A DNA stretch of 64,000 nucleotides, from positions 8,119,082 through 8,183,081 of the forward strand of contig NC_063054.1 in assembly GCF_018812025.1 (NCBI RefSeq), written 5' to 3'. The translations under genes were made by a program, and so were the position numbers. Position 1 is the stretch's first letter. Each line of letters opens with the position of its first letter. Of this stretch, positions 13,340-23,640 are shown in pieces. The notes below the pieces were generated by a model, which did not search any database, was not told the DNA's origin, and saw only the letters and a list, made by a program, of their open reading frames with translations. This DNA is from Megalobrama amblycephala. Its lineage: Eukaryota; Chordata; Actinopteri; Cypriniformes; Xenocyprididae.

Positions 13340-13935
13340 TATTTAAAATAAAAAAATAAATCTGATTGTTAGATATAATGTTGCAGTAACAAGAAATAGC
13401 TGTGTGAAATAAAGTTACATTGTGAGATATTAAGTCACAGATATGACAAATAAAGCCACACTTGTGAAAAAAAAGTCACCGTTAAGACAAATGAAGTCAA
13501 ATTTTGGCCTGTAAAATTACATCTGTGAGAAATGAAGTTGCTATTGTGAGATATGTGATATATAAAGTTACATTGTGAGATAAATTCACAATTACATCAA
13601 AAGAAGTCAAATTTACTCTGAATATAAAAGTGCATTTGTGATATTTAAAGTTTAAACTGTGAGAAATAAAGTCTAAATTGTTATATATTTAAAGTCAAAA
13701 ACAAATAAAGTCGCAATTGTAAGATCGTAAGATAAGAAGTTGTGAAAAATAAAGTCACAATTACAAAAAGTTGCAGTTACATGAAATAAAGTCAAAATTT
13801 AGGGCTATAAAATTCCAACTGGAAGAATTAAAATTTCAGCTGTAAGATATAAAGTTGCAATAACAAGAAATTAAATTAAATCAAATTTGATAGCCTATAT
13901 AAAGTCACATTTTGAGATACAGTCACAACTGCACA
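13340..13935. repeat. Divergent tandem repeat, unit ~24 bp (AATAAAGTCACAATTGTGAG)
   Basis: Short units resembling AATAAAGTCACAATTGTGAG are repeated with heavy divergence across about 600 bp. Related blocks occur at 680-790, 15426-15545, 27000-27350, 30148-30540 and 40220-40300, some in the opposite orientation. The array is interrupted at 13936-14468 and by the TTAA element that follows, and resumes at 15426. Confidence 0.7.
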
Positions 13936-14455
13936 AATCGAGCAGAGCGTTAGTTCAGTCAGGCCACGTAAGCATATGCTGCGACCAGCTGACGTGGTCA
14001 GCTGTCAAATCGCTCCAATCGCTACCATTCTCCTATTAGACACGGGACATATACGTGGCATTACTGCTCGGTAAGTATGCTAAAACTGCTCGCAACCCTC
14101 CCTCCCTACTCATTATAAGCATGAGCATATTACTGTGCACCTTCTTTTGTTTCAGATGACTAAGGCTTTCAAGTCGCGGCTGGCATGAACCTCACTGCTG
14201 AGAGACACTCATTCTCATAACCAAGCTACAGTATAGACGTCCCACTGCCATATCTACAGATTACCATGTTCTCTTTTAAAGACTCATTCTTAATTGTCTA
14301 TGTATTTCCAACTGATGGTTCTGGGGGGTTAATGTTAAAGCTCTTGTAGTTCAATTCATTTTGGAGCAAGAACCCCCATAAGAACCATACCGCCAAAGAT
14401 ATTGTGTTCAATAAACTCAAGTAACTTGCCAAAGTGGTCCTGTCTGAAATAAAGT
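13936..14455 (+). other. Insert with intron-like signals and a poly(A) signal
   Basis: This ~520-bp segment sits inside the tandem repeat and differs from it in composition. It has a good splice-donor-like site (GGTAAGTATG at 14070), an 85-bp interval with a pyrimidine run, and an acceptor-like TTTTGTTTCAG before an ATG at 14156. An AATAAA lies at 14410-14415. No long reading frame follows the ATG. It could be a solo LTR, a retroposed non-coding transcript or part of a larger element. I see no matching termini. Confidence 0.35.
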
Positions 14456-14468
14456 TGAATTTAATTAA

Positions 14469-15421
14469 AGGTGCCCTAGATTATGTTTTTAAAAGATGTA
14501 ATATAAGTCTAGGTGTCTGAATGTGTCTGTTAAGTTTCGATCAAAATACCCCATGATTTTTTTTTATTAATTTTTTTAACTGCCTATTTTGGGGCTTTTA
14601 AACGCGCCGATTTTATGCTGCGGCCCCTTTAAATCCCGTGGTCCACGCCCACAGAGCTCGCGCTTGCCTGAAAGTGCCTTAACAAAGTTTACACAGCTAA
14701 TATAACCCTCAAAATGGATCTTTACAAAGTGTCTATGCATGCGGCATGCATGCGTCGGATTATGTGAGTATTGTATACTGTTATATTGTTTACTTCTGAT
14801 TTTGAATGAGATAGTGCTCCGTGGCTAACGGCTAATGCTACTCTGTTGGAGAGATTTATAAAGAATGAAGTTGTGTTTATGCATTATACAGACTGCAAGT
14901 GTTTAAAAATGAAAATAGCGACGGCTCTTGTCTCCGTGAATACAGTAATAACAGATGGTAACTTTAACCACATTTAACAGTACATTAGCAACATGCTAAT
15001 GAAACATTTAGAAAGACAGTTTACAAATATCACTAAAAATATCATGTTATCATGGATCATGTCAGTTATTATTGCTCCATCTGCCATTTTTCGCTATTGT
15101 TCTTGCTTGCTTACCTAGTCTGATGATTTGGTTGTGCAGATCCAGACGTTAATACTGGCTGCCCTTGTCTAATGCCTTTTATAATGTTGGAAACGTGGGC
15201 TGGCATATGCAAATATTTGGGGGCGTACACCCCGACTGTTACGTAACAGTCGGTGTTATGTTGAGATTCGCCTGTTCTTCGGAGGTCTTTTAAACAAATG
15301 AGATTTATATAAAAACGAGGAAACAATGGAGTTTGAGACTCACTGTATGTCATTTCCATGTACTGAACTCTTGTTATTATATAATGCCAAGATAAATTCA
15401 ATTTTTCATTCGAGGGCACCT
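14469..15421. mobile_element. TTAA-flanked element, AGGTGCC family, copy 1 (complete)
   Basis: TTAA at 14465-14468 and 15422-15425 bounds AGGTGCCCTAGATTATG on the left and the inverse GAGGGCACCT on the right. The 953-bp interior is non-coding, includes CTGCGGCCCCTTTAAATC and a CGACTGTTACGTAACAGTCG palindrome. Its first part is repeated at 63318-64000. It lies inside the AATTGTGAG tandem repeat, which resumes directly after it, so the insertion boundaries are clear. A 102-codon frame on the minus strand here is incidental. Confidence 0.8.
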
Positions 15422-15425
15422 TTAA

Positions 15426-15545
15426 AAATCAAGTCGCAATTGTGAGTTTGTGAGAAATAGCTTTCATTGTGAGATATAGACTAACATTGCAATTGTGAGC
15501 AATAAAGTCTAAATTGTGGTATATAAAATTGCATACATTTCAATA
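15426..15545. repeat. Continuation of the AATTGTGAG tandem repeat
   Basis: Units such as AAGTCGCAATTGTGAG and AATAAAGTCTAAATTGTG continue the array of 13340-13935 after the TTAA element. Confidence 0.65.
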
Positions 15546-16172
15546 AGAATAATCTTATTCCTAATATGACTTGCCAAGTGTAGAAACATCTGAGAAATGT
15601 ATTTTGTAAACGTCTCATTTAGAATTACATTACTTTCCCCCAACTGTGTTTCTCAGTAAAAACTAAAAAATACACTCCAAAATGTGGATGTCCACTTACA
15701 TGACAACCATACAGAATTTTTATATATTTTTGTGAAAACAGCATAACTTATTTTAGCTTAAACCCTTGAGCAGAGTTTTGGACACATATCATATTGTGCA
15801 ACTAATTTTTTTATGACTTTTCACAGTCCCACACAGCCAGTATGGAGTAACATGCCCCAGTCATACACAACAGCTCTACTCTGAGTCGATTTACCTGTGG
15901 GAGGCCTGAACAGCTAAAGGCAAGTGTTATTCCACCACAATAAAAGTTACACAATCAAATGAATCATGGTTTTCACATGTAGGCTTGTTGGTGCAAAGCC
16001 CCGGGAGGAACAGACTGAGATCTTCAAATGAAGAATAGGTTCACTTGATAATGATTTGCCCTCTTTGTTGATAGAGGAGGATACGAAGATTTCCCCACAA
16101 CAATAATAGAACAGGCTCCATGTTGTAGTCGCACGTATCATGTTTCTTTTGCACCTGCGTCAGCTTGAATGC

Positions 16173-16177
<5 letters not shown>

Positions 16178-16211
<34 letters not shown>
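16178..16211. repeat. (CT)n microsatellite
   Basis: An uninterrupted run of about 17 CT units. Reading frames crossing it give only Ser-Leu repeats and are not genes. Confidence 0.95.
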
Positions 16212-16215
<4 letters not shown>

Positions 16216-16639
16216 ACTCCATCTGTCTCGCCTCACAGACAGAGACAGTCAAGACGGTCAAAGTCAGTGGCTGTACAATCTGTCCCTCCTCTGTTTCTGC
16301 TACGTCAGGGATGGAGTCTTATGACATCACTGTACACACATGCCTGAGGTACTGAGAACAACCTAGACAGACACACACAAACTGATCTTTGAGTGCTCAA
16401 AACGACATGTAAATGAACTGTCTTTTTCTGGTTCTGGAAATGTCTTTTTGTCCATTTAGACTATACTACACTAGGCCTACTATATATATTACTATTGCTT
16501 ACTGTTTCTACAGGTTGCATCATTTTGCCAGTAGGCAGTGACAAGTGACTGTCTTTTTCTGAGAGAATCATTGAATCATTCATTCAACTGATTCATTCCA
16601 AAACGCTGATTCATTTAGAAATGAAACGTTTCACTATCA

Positions 16640-16960
16640 GGTGTGTTCGACTTGAAGCGGCGCTGCGCAGACTGAACAATGTATGACATCAAAATACTGC
16701 ATTCAAAAGCATACGAGGCTGTCTGCTCTCTAATCGCTCTCGCGGTACTTTGATGTCACACACAAGGGGTGTCCAAATTCAGTCCTGGAGGGCCACTGTC
16801 CTGCAGAGTTTAGCTCCAACCCCAATTGAACACACCTGAACCAGCTAATTCAAGGTCTAATTAGGCATACAGGAAATGTGGTAAGTTGGAGCTAAACTGT
16901 GCAGGACAGTGGCCCTCCAGGACCGAGTTTGGCGAGTTTGACAGCGCCGCTGTAGTGAGA
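16640..16960. mobile_element. Nested foldback elements (AGCGGCGCTG and GTCCTGGAGGGCCA ends)
   Basis: An inner foldback at about 16768-16935 has AGTCCTGGAGGGCCACTGTC on the left and GACAGTGGCCCTCCAGGAC on the right, with GTTTAGCTCCAAC also inverted. It sits inside an outer inverted structure: TTGAAGCGGCGCTG near 16650 pairs with CAGCGCCGCTG near 16943, and TGACATCAAAATACTGC pairs with GCGGTACTTTGATGTCA. Both layers are non-coding. Confidence 0.65.
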
Positions 16961-17574
16961 AATCATGTGTCCCCCTTAGGAATCAGATCTTCTTTAGGAC
17001 CCTGAGTGATCCCATTGGTTCAACAGACTTTTAATGGGTAGTATTTTTAGCGCCTGATTATAATTACTGCAAAATCATGTTATGATTTATATCGTTTAAA
17101 ATGTGTTATAATGACCATTAATGTCTATTAAATCACATGGTTCATTTACTAGTATATGACTGAAGTTATACTGTAGGTTGTGAAATCAAGCATTTCTTGT
17201 TCTAACTGTTTTGTAGCTAGCTTATGTATTAGCATAGCATACATCTACCTAATTAGCCTGCTAGCTTAGCTTATATTATATTAGGTATGTTTTTGCTTCC
17301 AAATCTGTTTCCAGTTTTTTTTATTATGCAATAGGTATTCATTTTATATTTAAAGCATGATATTTGTGCACTTAATGTAATAAACATCATACAATAGTGA
17401 AATAGGTTATAATTAGTCAAGACATCACGATAACAACTTTTGATCAGGCATTACCACCTGGGTCCTAAAGGAGACCCGATTCCTGGGGGGGACTCGATTT
17501 CTCATGACACCACTTCAAGTTGAACATTATGAACGCGTCATTAAACTATTCATACAACAGATTCGTTAAAAACA

Positions 17575-17900
17575 CCCTGCTGAAAAACCAGGCTTAGAAG
17601 ACCAGCTAAAACCAGCCTGACCAGCTTAGGCTGGTTTTAGCTGGTCTTCCAGCCTGGTCATAGCTGGTTTTAGAGGGAGTTTTGGTTAGCTAGGTGACTG
17701 GGAGGCTGGGAACCCAGCTTAAACCAGCTGAACACCAGCTAACCTTAGGCTGGGAGACCAGCTTGACCAGCTAAGCCAGGCTGGGAGACCAGCTAAAACC
17801 AGCTACTTCCAGCTTTCCAGCTGCTTTTTACTTCCAGTTTAAACTAGCTAAGACCAGCCAAGCAGCTTAGGCTGGTTTTAGCTGGATTTTTCAGCAGGGC
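17575..17900. mobile_element. Palindromic MITE (CCCTGCTGAAAAA / CAGCTAAAACCAGC)
   Basis: The ends CCCTGCTGAAAAACCAG and CTGGATTTTTCAGCAGGG are inverted. The interior is built almost entirely of alternating ACCAGCTAAAACCAGC and its complement, including CTTAGGCTGGTTTTAGCTGG, so it can form several hairpins. A decayed fragment of the same family is at 22410-22500. Confidence 0.8.
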
Positions 17901-18160
17901 ACTGATTCGTTTAGAACCGAAACACCATTATGAGTTTGTTTGGAATGATTTGCATTGACCGAGCAAAAACAGACAACTAAAATTGGCAACATTATGTAAG
18001 CTACTCAATTTGAAATGTATGTTTATTGAATTGTTGTATAAAAGAAATAAGTCTCAATAAGTCTCAATCACAATTTTATTCCTAGATTTGGCCGTATCGA
18101 CACAAGGTCAGTATTTGTCCGACATTACAAAACACAGCACTCTTTCTCGTGTGATGTTTC

Positions 18161-18230
18161 TTATAGGGACAGTTCACCAAATATGAAAATTCATTCATTA
18201 TTTACTCACTGTGGTGTTCTAAAGCCGTAT
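18161..18230. mobile_element. Fragment of the GTTCACCC TTAA element
   Basis: AGGGACAGTTCACCAAATAT followed by TTTACTCACTGTGGTG matches one terminus of the family at 4398 and 9687. The opposite end is not found nearby. Confidence 0.5.
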
Positions 18231-18737
18231 GATTCTTTTTCGCAACACGAGGAGAAATAAAATGTTCTGCTCACGCTTGACCACAGTGGGAATGTTGACC
18301 TTCTTCAAACTTTAAAAAGGTCCCTTTTAAAGCTTTAACAAGGTGACCATTTATTGCCATTATGTGCACAAGCACGACATTCAATCTTTAACTTAAATCG
18401 AACTTCATTATAGGCTAGCCTTTAATTTGAACATAATTATGCATAATTGACTCTTGTCTGAATGTTATGTGTGTTTTTGTGTTATATGAGGATGTAATTT
18501 AAGTTTAGAACTAACAAAATTATTCTACTGCCAGACTGCCACAGGCTACAATACCATAGGCCTATTGTTTTAAAACTAATATTTATTCATGTTTATTTGT
18601 TCATTTATTTATTTATTCCTCGAAAAGAGCCTGTCCACCTGTGTGCTCTCTGTGCGCATGGCCTCTGTGTTGAACGCTTTTTAGAGGGAGGCTATACGCG
18701 GGTATTTTTCTCCTGTGTAAATGAGCGGGACACAGAC

Positions 18738-19221
18738 ATTGTGTCAGACTCTCCCTCTCTTTCTCTCTCTCACACTGACTCACTCACTCACTCGCTCACA
18801 GCTGCAGAGAGAAGCAGCGCAACACACACCGTACAGCAGCACACGCAGCGCGATGGTGCGCGTCTCTCAACTTAACAGCGTTTCAACACGGAATCAAACT
18901 TGTGGACTTGTGAGAAAAGTCCGTTCATCAAGACTGTCGAGTGTTTAACCTTGATATACGCAAAATGGAAAACAAACTACTTCCAGGATCCTAACACAAC
19001 ACCGCGACGAACAAGCTCATGGTGATATCCACAGGAAGGACTAAAGACGCGCCACGCACGGTCACCTTCGCTGTTGAGGAGACTTGCGAGAGGATCCCAA
19101 GTACAGCATCTGCTCCGTAACAACGACACGTTCCTGCCAGCAGTTACGACCGAACCGGATCCCGCAGATCAATGAAGAATGCGCGAGCGCACGCACAGTC
19201 GATGAAGCCGGCGGCGGGATC
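18738..19221 (+). promoter_or_regulatory. Probable 5' leader/promoter region of the LRR gene, with upstream ATGs
   Basis: The 480 bp before the coding exon are richer in G+C and CpG than the surroundings. They start with a CT- and ACTC-rich microsatellite (18745-18800). Upstream ATGs begin short frames at 18853-18948 (31 codons), 18965 (8 codons) and 19019; none is continuous with the main frame. If the transcript starts upstream of them they could reduce translation. I see no convincing TATA box, and the transcription start is unknown. Confidence 0.45.
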
Positions 19222-19870
19222 ATGCGTGTTCTGCCCGAGCCGAGCGCGCAGTCACTGCGGCTGGTATTTCTTTTCGTCTTCGTCATGGATGTAGCGCCGT
19301 CTCCGGCTCTAACCGCCGGCTGCCCGGACCGCTGCGTGTGCGACGACCAGCTGGTGGTCCAGTGCGCCTGGCAACAGTTAAGCGACTTCCCCGTGGATCT
19401 CCCGCTGGCCACCCGGCAGCTAATCATCTCCAATAATCGGATCGGCGAGTTGCCGGCGCTGCAGCTCAACTACCTGTCGGACCTGGTGTACCTGGACTGC
19501 AGCAACAACTCGTTGACGGAGATCTCCGAGTCCACCTTTGGAAACCTGCGCAAGCTCGCCTACCTGGATCTGTCTTTCAACAGCCTGGCGCAAATCGAGG
19601 ACCGGACGTTTGGCCCGCTGGCCAGCCTGGTGATGTTGAGGATGACTGATAACCCAGGGCTGTCGGAGATCCACCCGGACGCGTTCGCGGAGAACGCGGC
19701 GCTGCAGGTGCTGGACGTGAGCCGCAACAACCTGACGGCGCTCAACATCAGCTCGTTGATCGCGCTGCCGGCGCTGCGCTCTCTGGGGCTCAGCGGGAAC
19801 CCCTGGAGATGCGACTGCGACACGGAGGACCTGTGCCTCTGGATCCAAATTGAGGGCTTCAAGTTCCAAG
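19222..19870 (+). CDS. lrrc52: LRRC52-like BK channel gamma subunit, exon 1
   Basis: This exon encodes the extracellular part of a small leucine-rich-repeat membrane protein of the LRRC26/38/52/55 family. In mammals these are auxiliary gamma subunits that shift voltage gating of BK (Slo1) or Slo3 potassium channels. The 216 codons show a hydrophobic signal peptide (about residues 1-31), a cysteine N-cap (CPDRCVC, about 34-40), five LRRs of about 24 residues, and the start of a C-cap (NPWRCDC). NNS, NIS and NLT are N-glycosylation sequons. LRRC52 fits better than its paralogs because of the LSDLVYLDC stretch and the NPWxCxC context. ATG 19222 is chosen because it is the first in-frame ATG and directly precedes the signal peptide. 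The exon ends in phase 1 at a GTGAGA donor. The remaining C-cap, transmembrane helix and tail must lie in a later exon that I did not find here. Confidence 0.85.
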
Positions 19871-19876
19871 GTGAGA
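19871..19876 (+). promoter_or_regulatory. Splice donor of LRR gene exon 1
   Basis: CAAG|GTGAGA matches the vertebrate donor consensus and lies where the family's coding exon 1 ends, inside the C-cap. Read-through would add 18 residues without similarity to the family before a stop at 19924-19926, which supports splicing here. Confidence 0.8.
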
Positions 19877-20504
19877 TGCGCTTCTTTAACTGCACTGAAA
19901 ACTTTCTAAGTTCAATATGCGTTTAAAAAACGGGGAGCTGTGGTTACCAGAACTTAAAACTGAGGATGTTACAGTGATTTGGGGAACTGTAGGATATATG
20001 TTATTAAATGATAGGCTATAATGTTATAATACCAACCTATTTGCGATATTAAAATCTTTTTGTAACTGTGAAATGTACTAATAATAACACATGTTGTTTA
20101 ATAGAAGTCTACATAGCAAAGATTTGTTCAAATTGGCTCCAGCAAATGAATTACAACAATGACAGCACAGACGTGATAGGAATTCTGTGAATTCTTCCAC
20201 ATAAATTACAAAGTGATACCTACTTTTTACTTGGTAAAAAACTCTTTGAATGCTTATTGCCAATTTTTAAACATTATTTAGGTTATATGGTGATTTAGGC
20301 CTAAATATATTTACAATATTTTACAATACATTGACATTTTGTCTTTTGAAATATAATATTTAATACAATATTTTGTACTTTAATATGGTAAGTAAATTAC
20401 AGTCAATTATTCTTGATTTTATTTATTTATTTTCATTTTTTGTAGCATTTTTTTTTTTTTCACCTTTAAAATTATTTAATTTAATTTCCTTTATTTATAC
20501 ACTA
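19877..20504. other. Inferred intron 1 sequence, AT-rich, no features
   Basis: The DNA drops abruptly to high A+T after the donor. There are T-rich runs near 20450. No coding or repeat boundaries are recognised. Confidence 0.5.
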
Positions 20505-20712
20505 AAAATGCTGGGTCACACCCAGCAGTTGGGTTAAATGTTTGCCCAATGTCCTGGGTAGATTTATTGTAGTTTTTATTTGTTCAAAAATTGCTGTATT
20601 GCTTGCTTAAAATGAACCCAAAGTATGTTGTAAATTAACATTTATTAAAATGTTTAATAACTTAAGATGTTTAATGAATAATAATTAGATGACAAACATT
20701 TAATAAATTGCT
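20505..20712. mobile_element. CTGGGT-type repeat, copy 1
   Basis: ACACTAAAAATGCTGGGTCA, then CCCAGCAGTTGGGTTAAATG, then a run of TTTAATAA motifs. The same sequence appears inverted at 36237-36528 (AACCCAGCCTTTTTTAGAGT at its far end), which confirms a dispersed element. It abuts the next element directly. Confidence 0.65.
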
Positions 20713-20713
20713 T

Positions 20714-21460
20714 ATTAGGGTCATTGATGAATAAGGTTTTTAAAAGTGTAAAAAAACATAATGGAGACATAATTAATTTTGAAGATTTATTAAGTGTTAA
20801 CAATGAGATTATGTGGTTTTTGTAATCAATTAACACTGCTTTTGACATTTTTTACAAGATGGACAAAATTTGTAACCAAAAAAGTCAGTTTAACCAAAAT
20901 TTCGGTTTTACCGAATGACACTTTTGGTTATACCGAATAATGATATTTTCAAACAATGCTCACAGGCTGATATCTAGCTCAAAAGGACAATCAAACATGT
21001 TTTATTTAGTATAAGTTTTTAAAATTTTCCAACATTTTCCATGTTTTATAGCGGTTTGCATATGAGCAAGTGCATATGAGCAAGTGAAAACATGAATTTT
21101 TCAAATAGTTAAGAGAAAGTTAGTTACTTTGCTTCACGACCATGTGGTCCTGTGCAGGTGTCTGAATGATGTCACATCCTGTCACATGATACTGACTACA
21201 TGACCAAAATGGTCCCTTTATATTGGTGACTCCAGATGACATCTATGAAATTCATTTTTCCGGACATTCTTTCTCATAACAAAGCAACAACTTCTACACA
21301 TAATTTTAATACCATTTTGCACTATGTTCATATATGATGTTATAAAATCATGTCAGAATAAAAAATATATACATTTATTACATTTTAAGATATTTTAATG
21401 ACAAATTAATTGACTGTATTGGCCTTTGGACGGTTAAACCGAATGACCTTTTGACACTTA
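20714..21460. mobile_element. ACCGAATGAC element, copy 1
   Basis: A 747-bp sequence that reappears at 28963-29754. It begins TTAGGGTCATTGATGAATAA and ends CGAATGACCTTTTGACACTT, giving short inverted ends (TAAGGGTCA in copy 2). The interior repeats ACCGAATGAC and its complement GTCATTCGGT around TTTTGGTTATACCGAATAAT. There is no open frame of note. Structure and duplication support a non-autonomous DNA element. Confidence 0.7.
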
Positions 21461-23181
21461 ATTTGTTTTGAGTGTGAAATTGCAAATTAGTGATTCATTG
21501 TTTAATAATTAAGTGACTTAATAAAAAGTTATGTACATTACACATAATACAAGCACACTGGAACAGGTTATGATCATGTCTTTCAGTTACGAGCCGAAGT
21601 TTTTAACCGCAGCTGCATTAACAAATGTTATTGCCTTTCCTCCAGGCATCATAATTGAACGTAATGAAAGTGCTAATTATTAATTAGTCATTTAGTTGAT
21701 GCTTTTATACAAAGTGCCCTAGTACACATATTATGCAGTCTCCCTGGGATAATTTGGAGTTAAGTGTCTCGATAAAGGGCACAGTGTGTCATCACTAACA
21801 GGCAAGGAAGTAACCATATTTTCAAGATTGGTTGTGGACCAAATGTAATAATTTAAGATTCAATCATTTCAGATTAGTTAAGCACTAATCTACAGCCCCG
21901 ACTTCTGGGGTTTGACAAACAACCAGCCTAAATTTTCAGCCACTGGAGTACATTTCTGCTGAATGTGAAAGCTCAGTGTTAAATACTAGAACTGTCAGTA
22001 AAATATCATTATATAAAAGAATGTAAAAGGTTTGAGGTGATTTCAATTCACTCCAGCCCAACAAATGACCTTACTGTGAAGGAGAGAGAGGAAGGGAATG
22101 AAAGGCCAGCTAATTATCTCCACCATTAGACCTCAAGAGTGAGAAGGTCTTTATCAGTCTTATCACTCCAGTTTGCGTTATCGAGTTATTCAGGCTGTTA
22201 ATTTGATCTGAAGGCTCCGTCTCAGTGAAACAGAGGGCAGGACGCAGACCCTGTGAACACTGCGGCTTCAGAGGGCAGGCTGGCTCTGTTTACAGCATCA
22301 CCGCAAAAGACGTGAAAGATATAGAACAATATGTTTGGTGGGAAAAACAAGATATCATTGTGTAACTGCATGTCGTTTGCTCATTTTAGAGGGGTTTTGG
22401 GTACTTGTCAGCTGTTTAGGGTGGGAGACCAGCTGGTCGACCAGCTAGACTAAATTAAACAAGTTAAAGCCAGTTTAGTCTTAGGGCAAATGTACTTAAA
22501 TGTTAATCTCCACACAAATGTGACATTTCAAGCATAATGCTCATAGTTATTTTAGTCAAGCAGCTGTAATTGAACTTCAGATGTGTCTGCTTGACATGAC
22601 CCATTTCACTGTATGTAGATATCATTCATGCTGAAGTCTTGTGTGTATGTATCCAATTTGTTTTCAAAGGTTATTTTCTGTTTTGCTGGCAAAGTTTGAA
22701 ACCAGTTGATTGAGAAGTGAGCATGTGGAGCTTCGCTGTTGTCTGAAATGCATTAGGACAGATTACCATTTACACTACAAACAGGTTTTGGATTCACTTT
22801 TTACCTCTGAATGTGGTTTTGAATCCCATTCACAACTTTATTTAGCGATGATTGTATGTTCAAACTGCTTATAACTCTGATCAGGTTTTCAGATCTGGTA
22901 TTTAGGACTCAATCTCCAAAATGTCATTTTGAAAGTGATGAATCTGTCAATATCTGGAAGATTGCCATAGTAATAATTTCAGCATGCCAAGAAACTTTAG
23001 TATTTAGTGTTCAAAACCGTTTCAGTGTCCAAAACCGTTAACTCATTCACTATTCACTACATAGTGAAAGTCATACAGTTCACTATAGACGAGGAAAGAG
23101 TGAGCGAAACTAAGTGAACTCGGATATGACTTCCAATTTGATTGTTCAGACACCAAACAAATCTGATTATAATCAGATTAA
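21461..23181. other. Inferred intronic DNA, largely single-copy in this window
   Basis: Apart from a decayed CCAGCT fragment (about 22410-22500), this 1.7 kb shows no repeats shared with the rest of the window and no coding exon. 22020-22330 is less AT-rich and looks like ordinary unique sequence. Comparison with other fish would show whether it is a conserved non-coding element. Confidence 0.4.
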
Positions 23182-23502
23182 TACGGAGCCCCACACATGA
23201 CATGCAAGAAAAAAAATTAAATTGTGCGCACGATTTACTATTTTGTTCCCTCGATTTAGTAATTTGTTCCCTCGATTTACAAAATCGTGCGCACGATTTA
23301 CTATTTTGTTAATATAAATATAAATCGAGGGAACGAAATAGTAAATTTCGTTTTAGTAAATCGTGCGCACGTTTCAGTAAATCGAGGGAACGAATTAGTA
23401 AATCGTGCGCACGATTTAGTAAATTGAGGGAACGAATTAGTAAATCATGCGCACAATTTAGCATACTATTTTTTTCCTGCATGTTATGTCCGGGGCTCCG
23501 TA
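23182..23502. mobile_element. Palindromic element with alternating GTGCGCAC and CCCTCGATTTA motifs, 6-bp TSD
   Basis: The inverted ends TACGGAGCCCCACACATGAC and GTTATGTCCGGGGCTCCGTA enclose 321 bp. They are flanked by a perfect GATTAA duplication (23176-23181 and 23503-23508). Inside, the motifs TCGTGCGCACGATTTA and GTTCCCTCGATTTA alternate in both orientations around a centre near 23315. A 72-codon minus-strand frame across it is only a translation of these repeats. The superfamily is unassigned; a 6-bp duplication excludes Tc1 (TA) and typical hAT (8 bp). Confidence 0.75.
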
Positions 23503-23640
23503 GATTAAAACATTGGTTCTCAGACAATATTCAAAGGCCCTCATGTCTAAGCTGATGTAAAAGTCAGACTATGTTAACAATACAGCTTTATTTTTTATTT
23601 TAAATACTAAAAATATAGTATTATAGTATATTATCTTCAT

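Noticed and set aside
18597..18948. Small proteins of 75-92 codons upstream of the LRR exon
   Set aside because: They run through a CT/ACTC microsatellite. Only the part from the ATG at 18853 is kept, and only as a possible upstream frame.
19420..19869. 149-codon open frame antisense to the LRR exon
   Set aside because: It is Arg/Gln/Val-rich, has no domain and arises from the GC-rich codon use of the sense exon. The sense frame has clear LRR periodicity.
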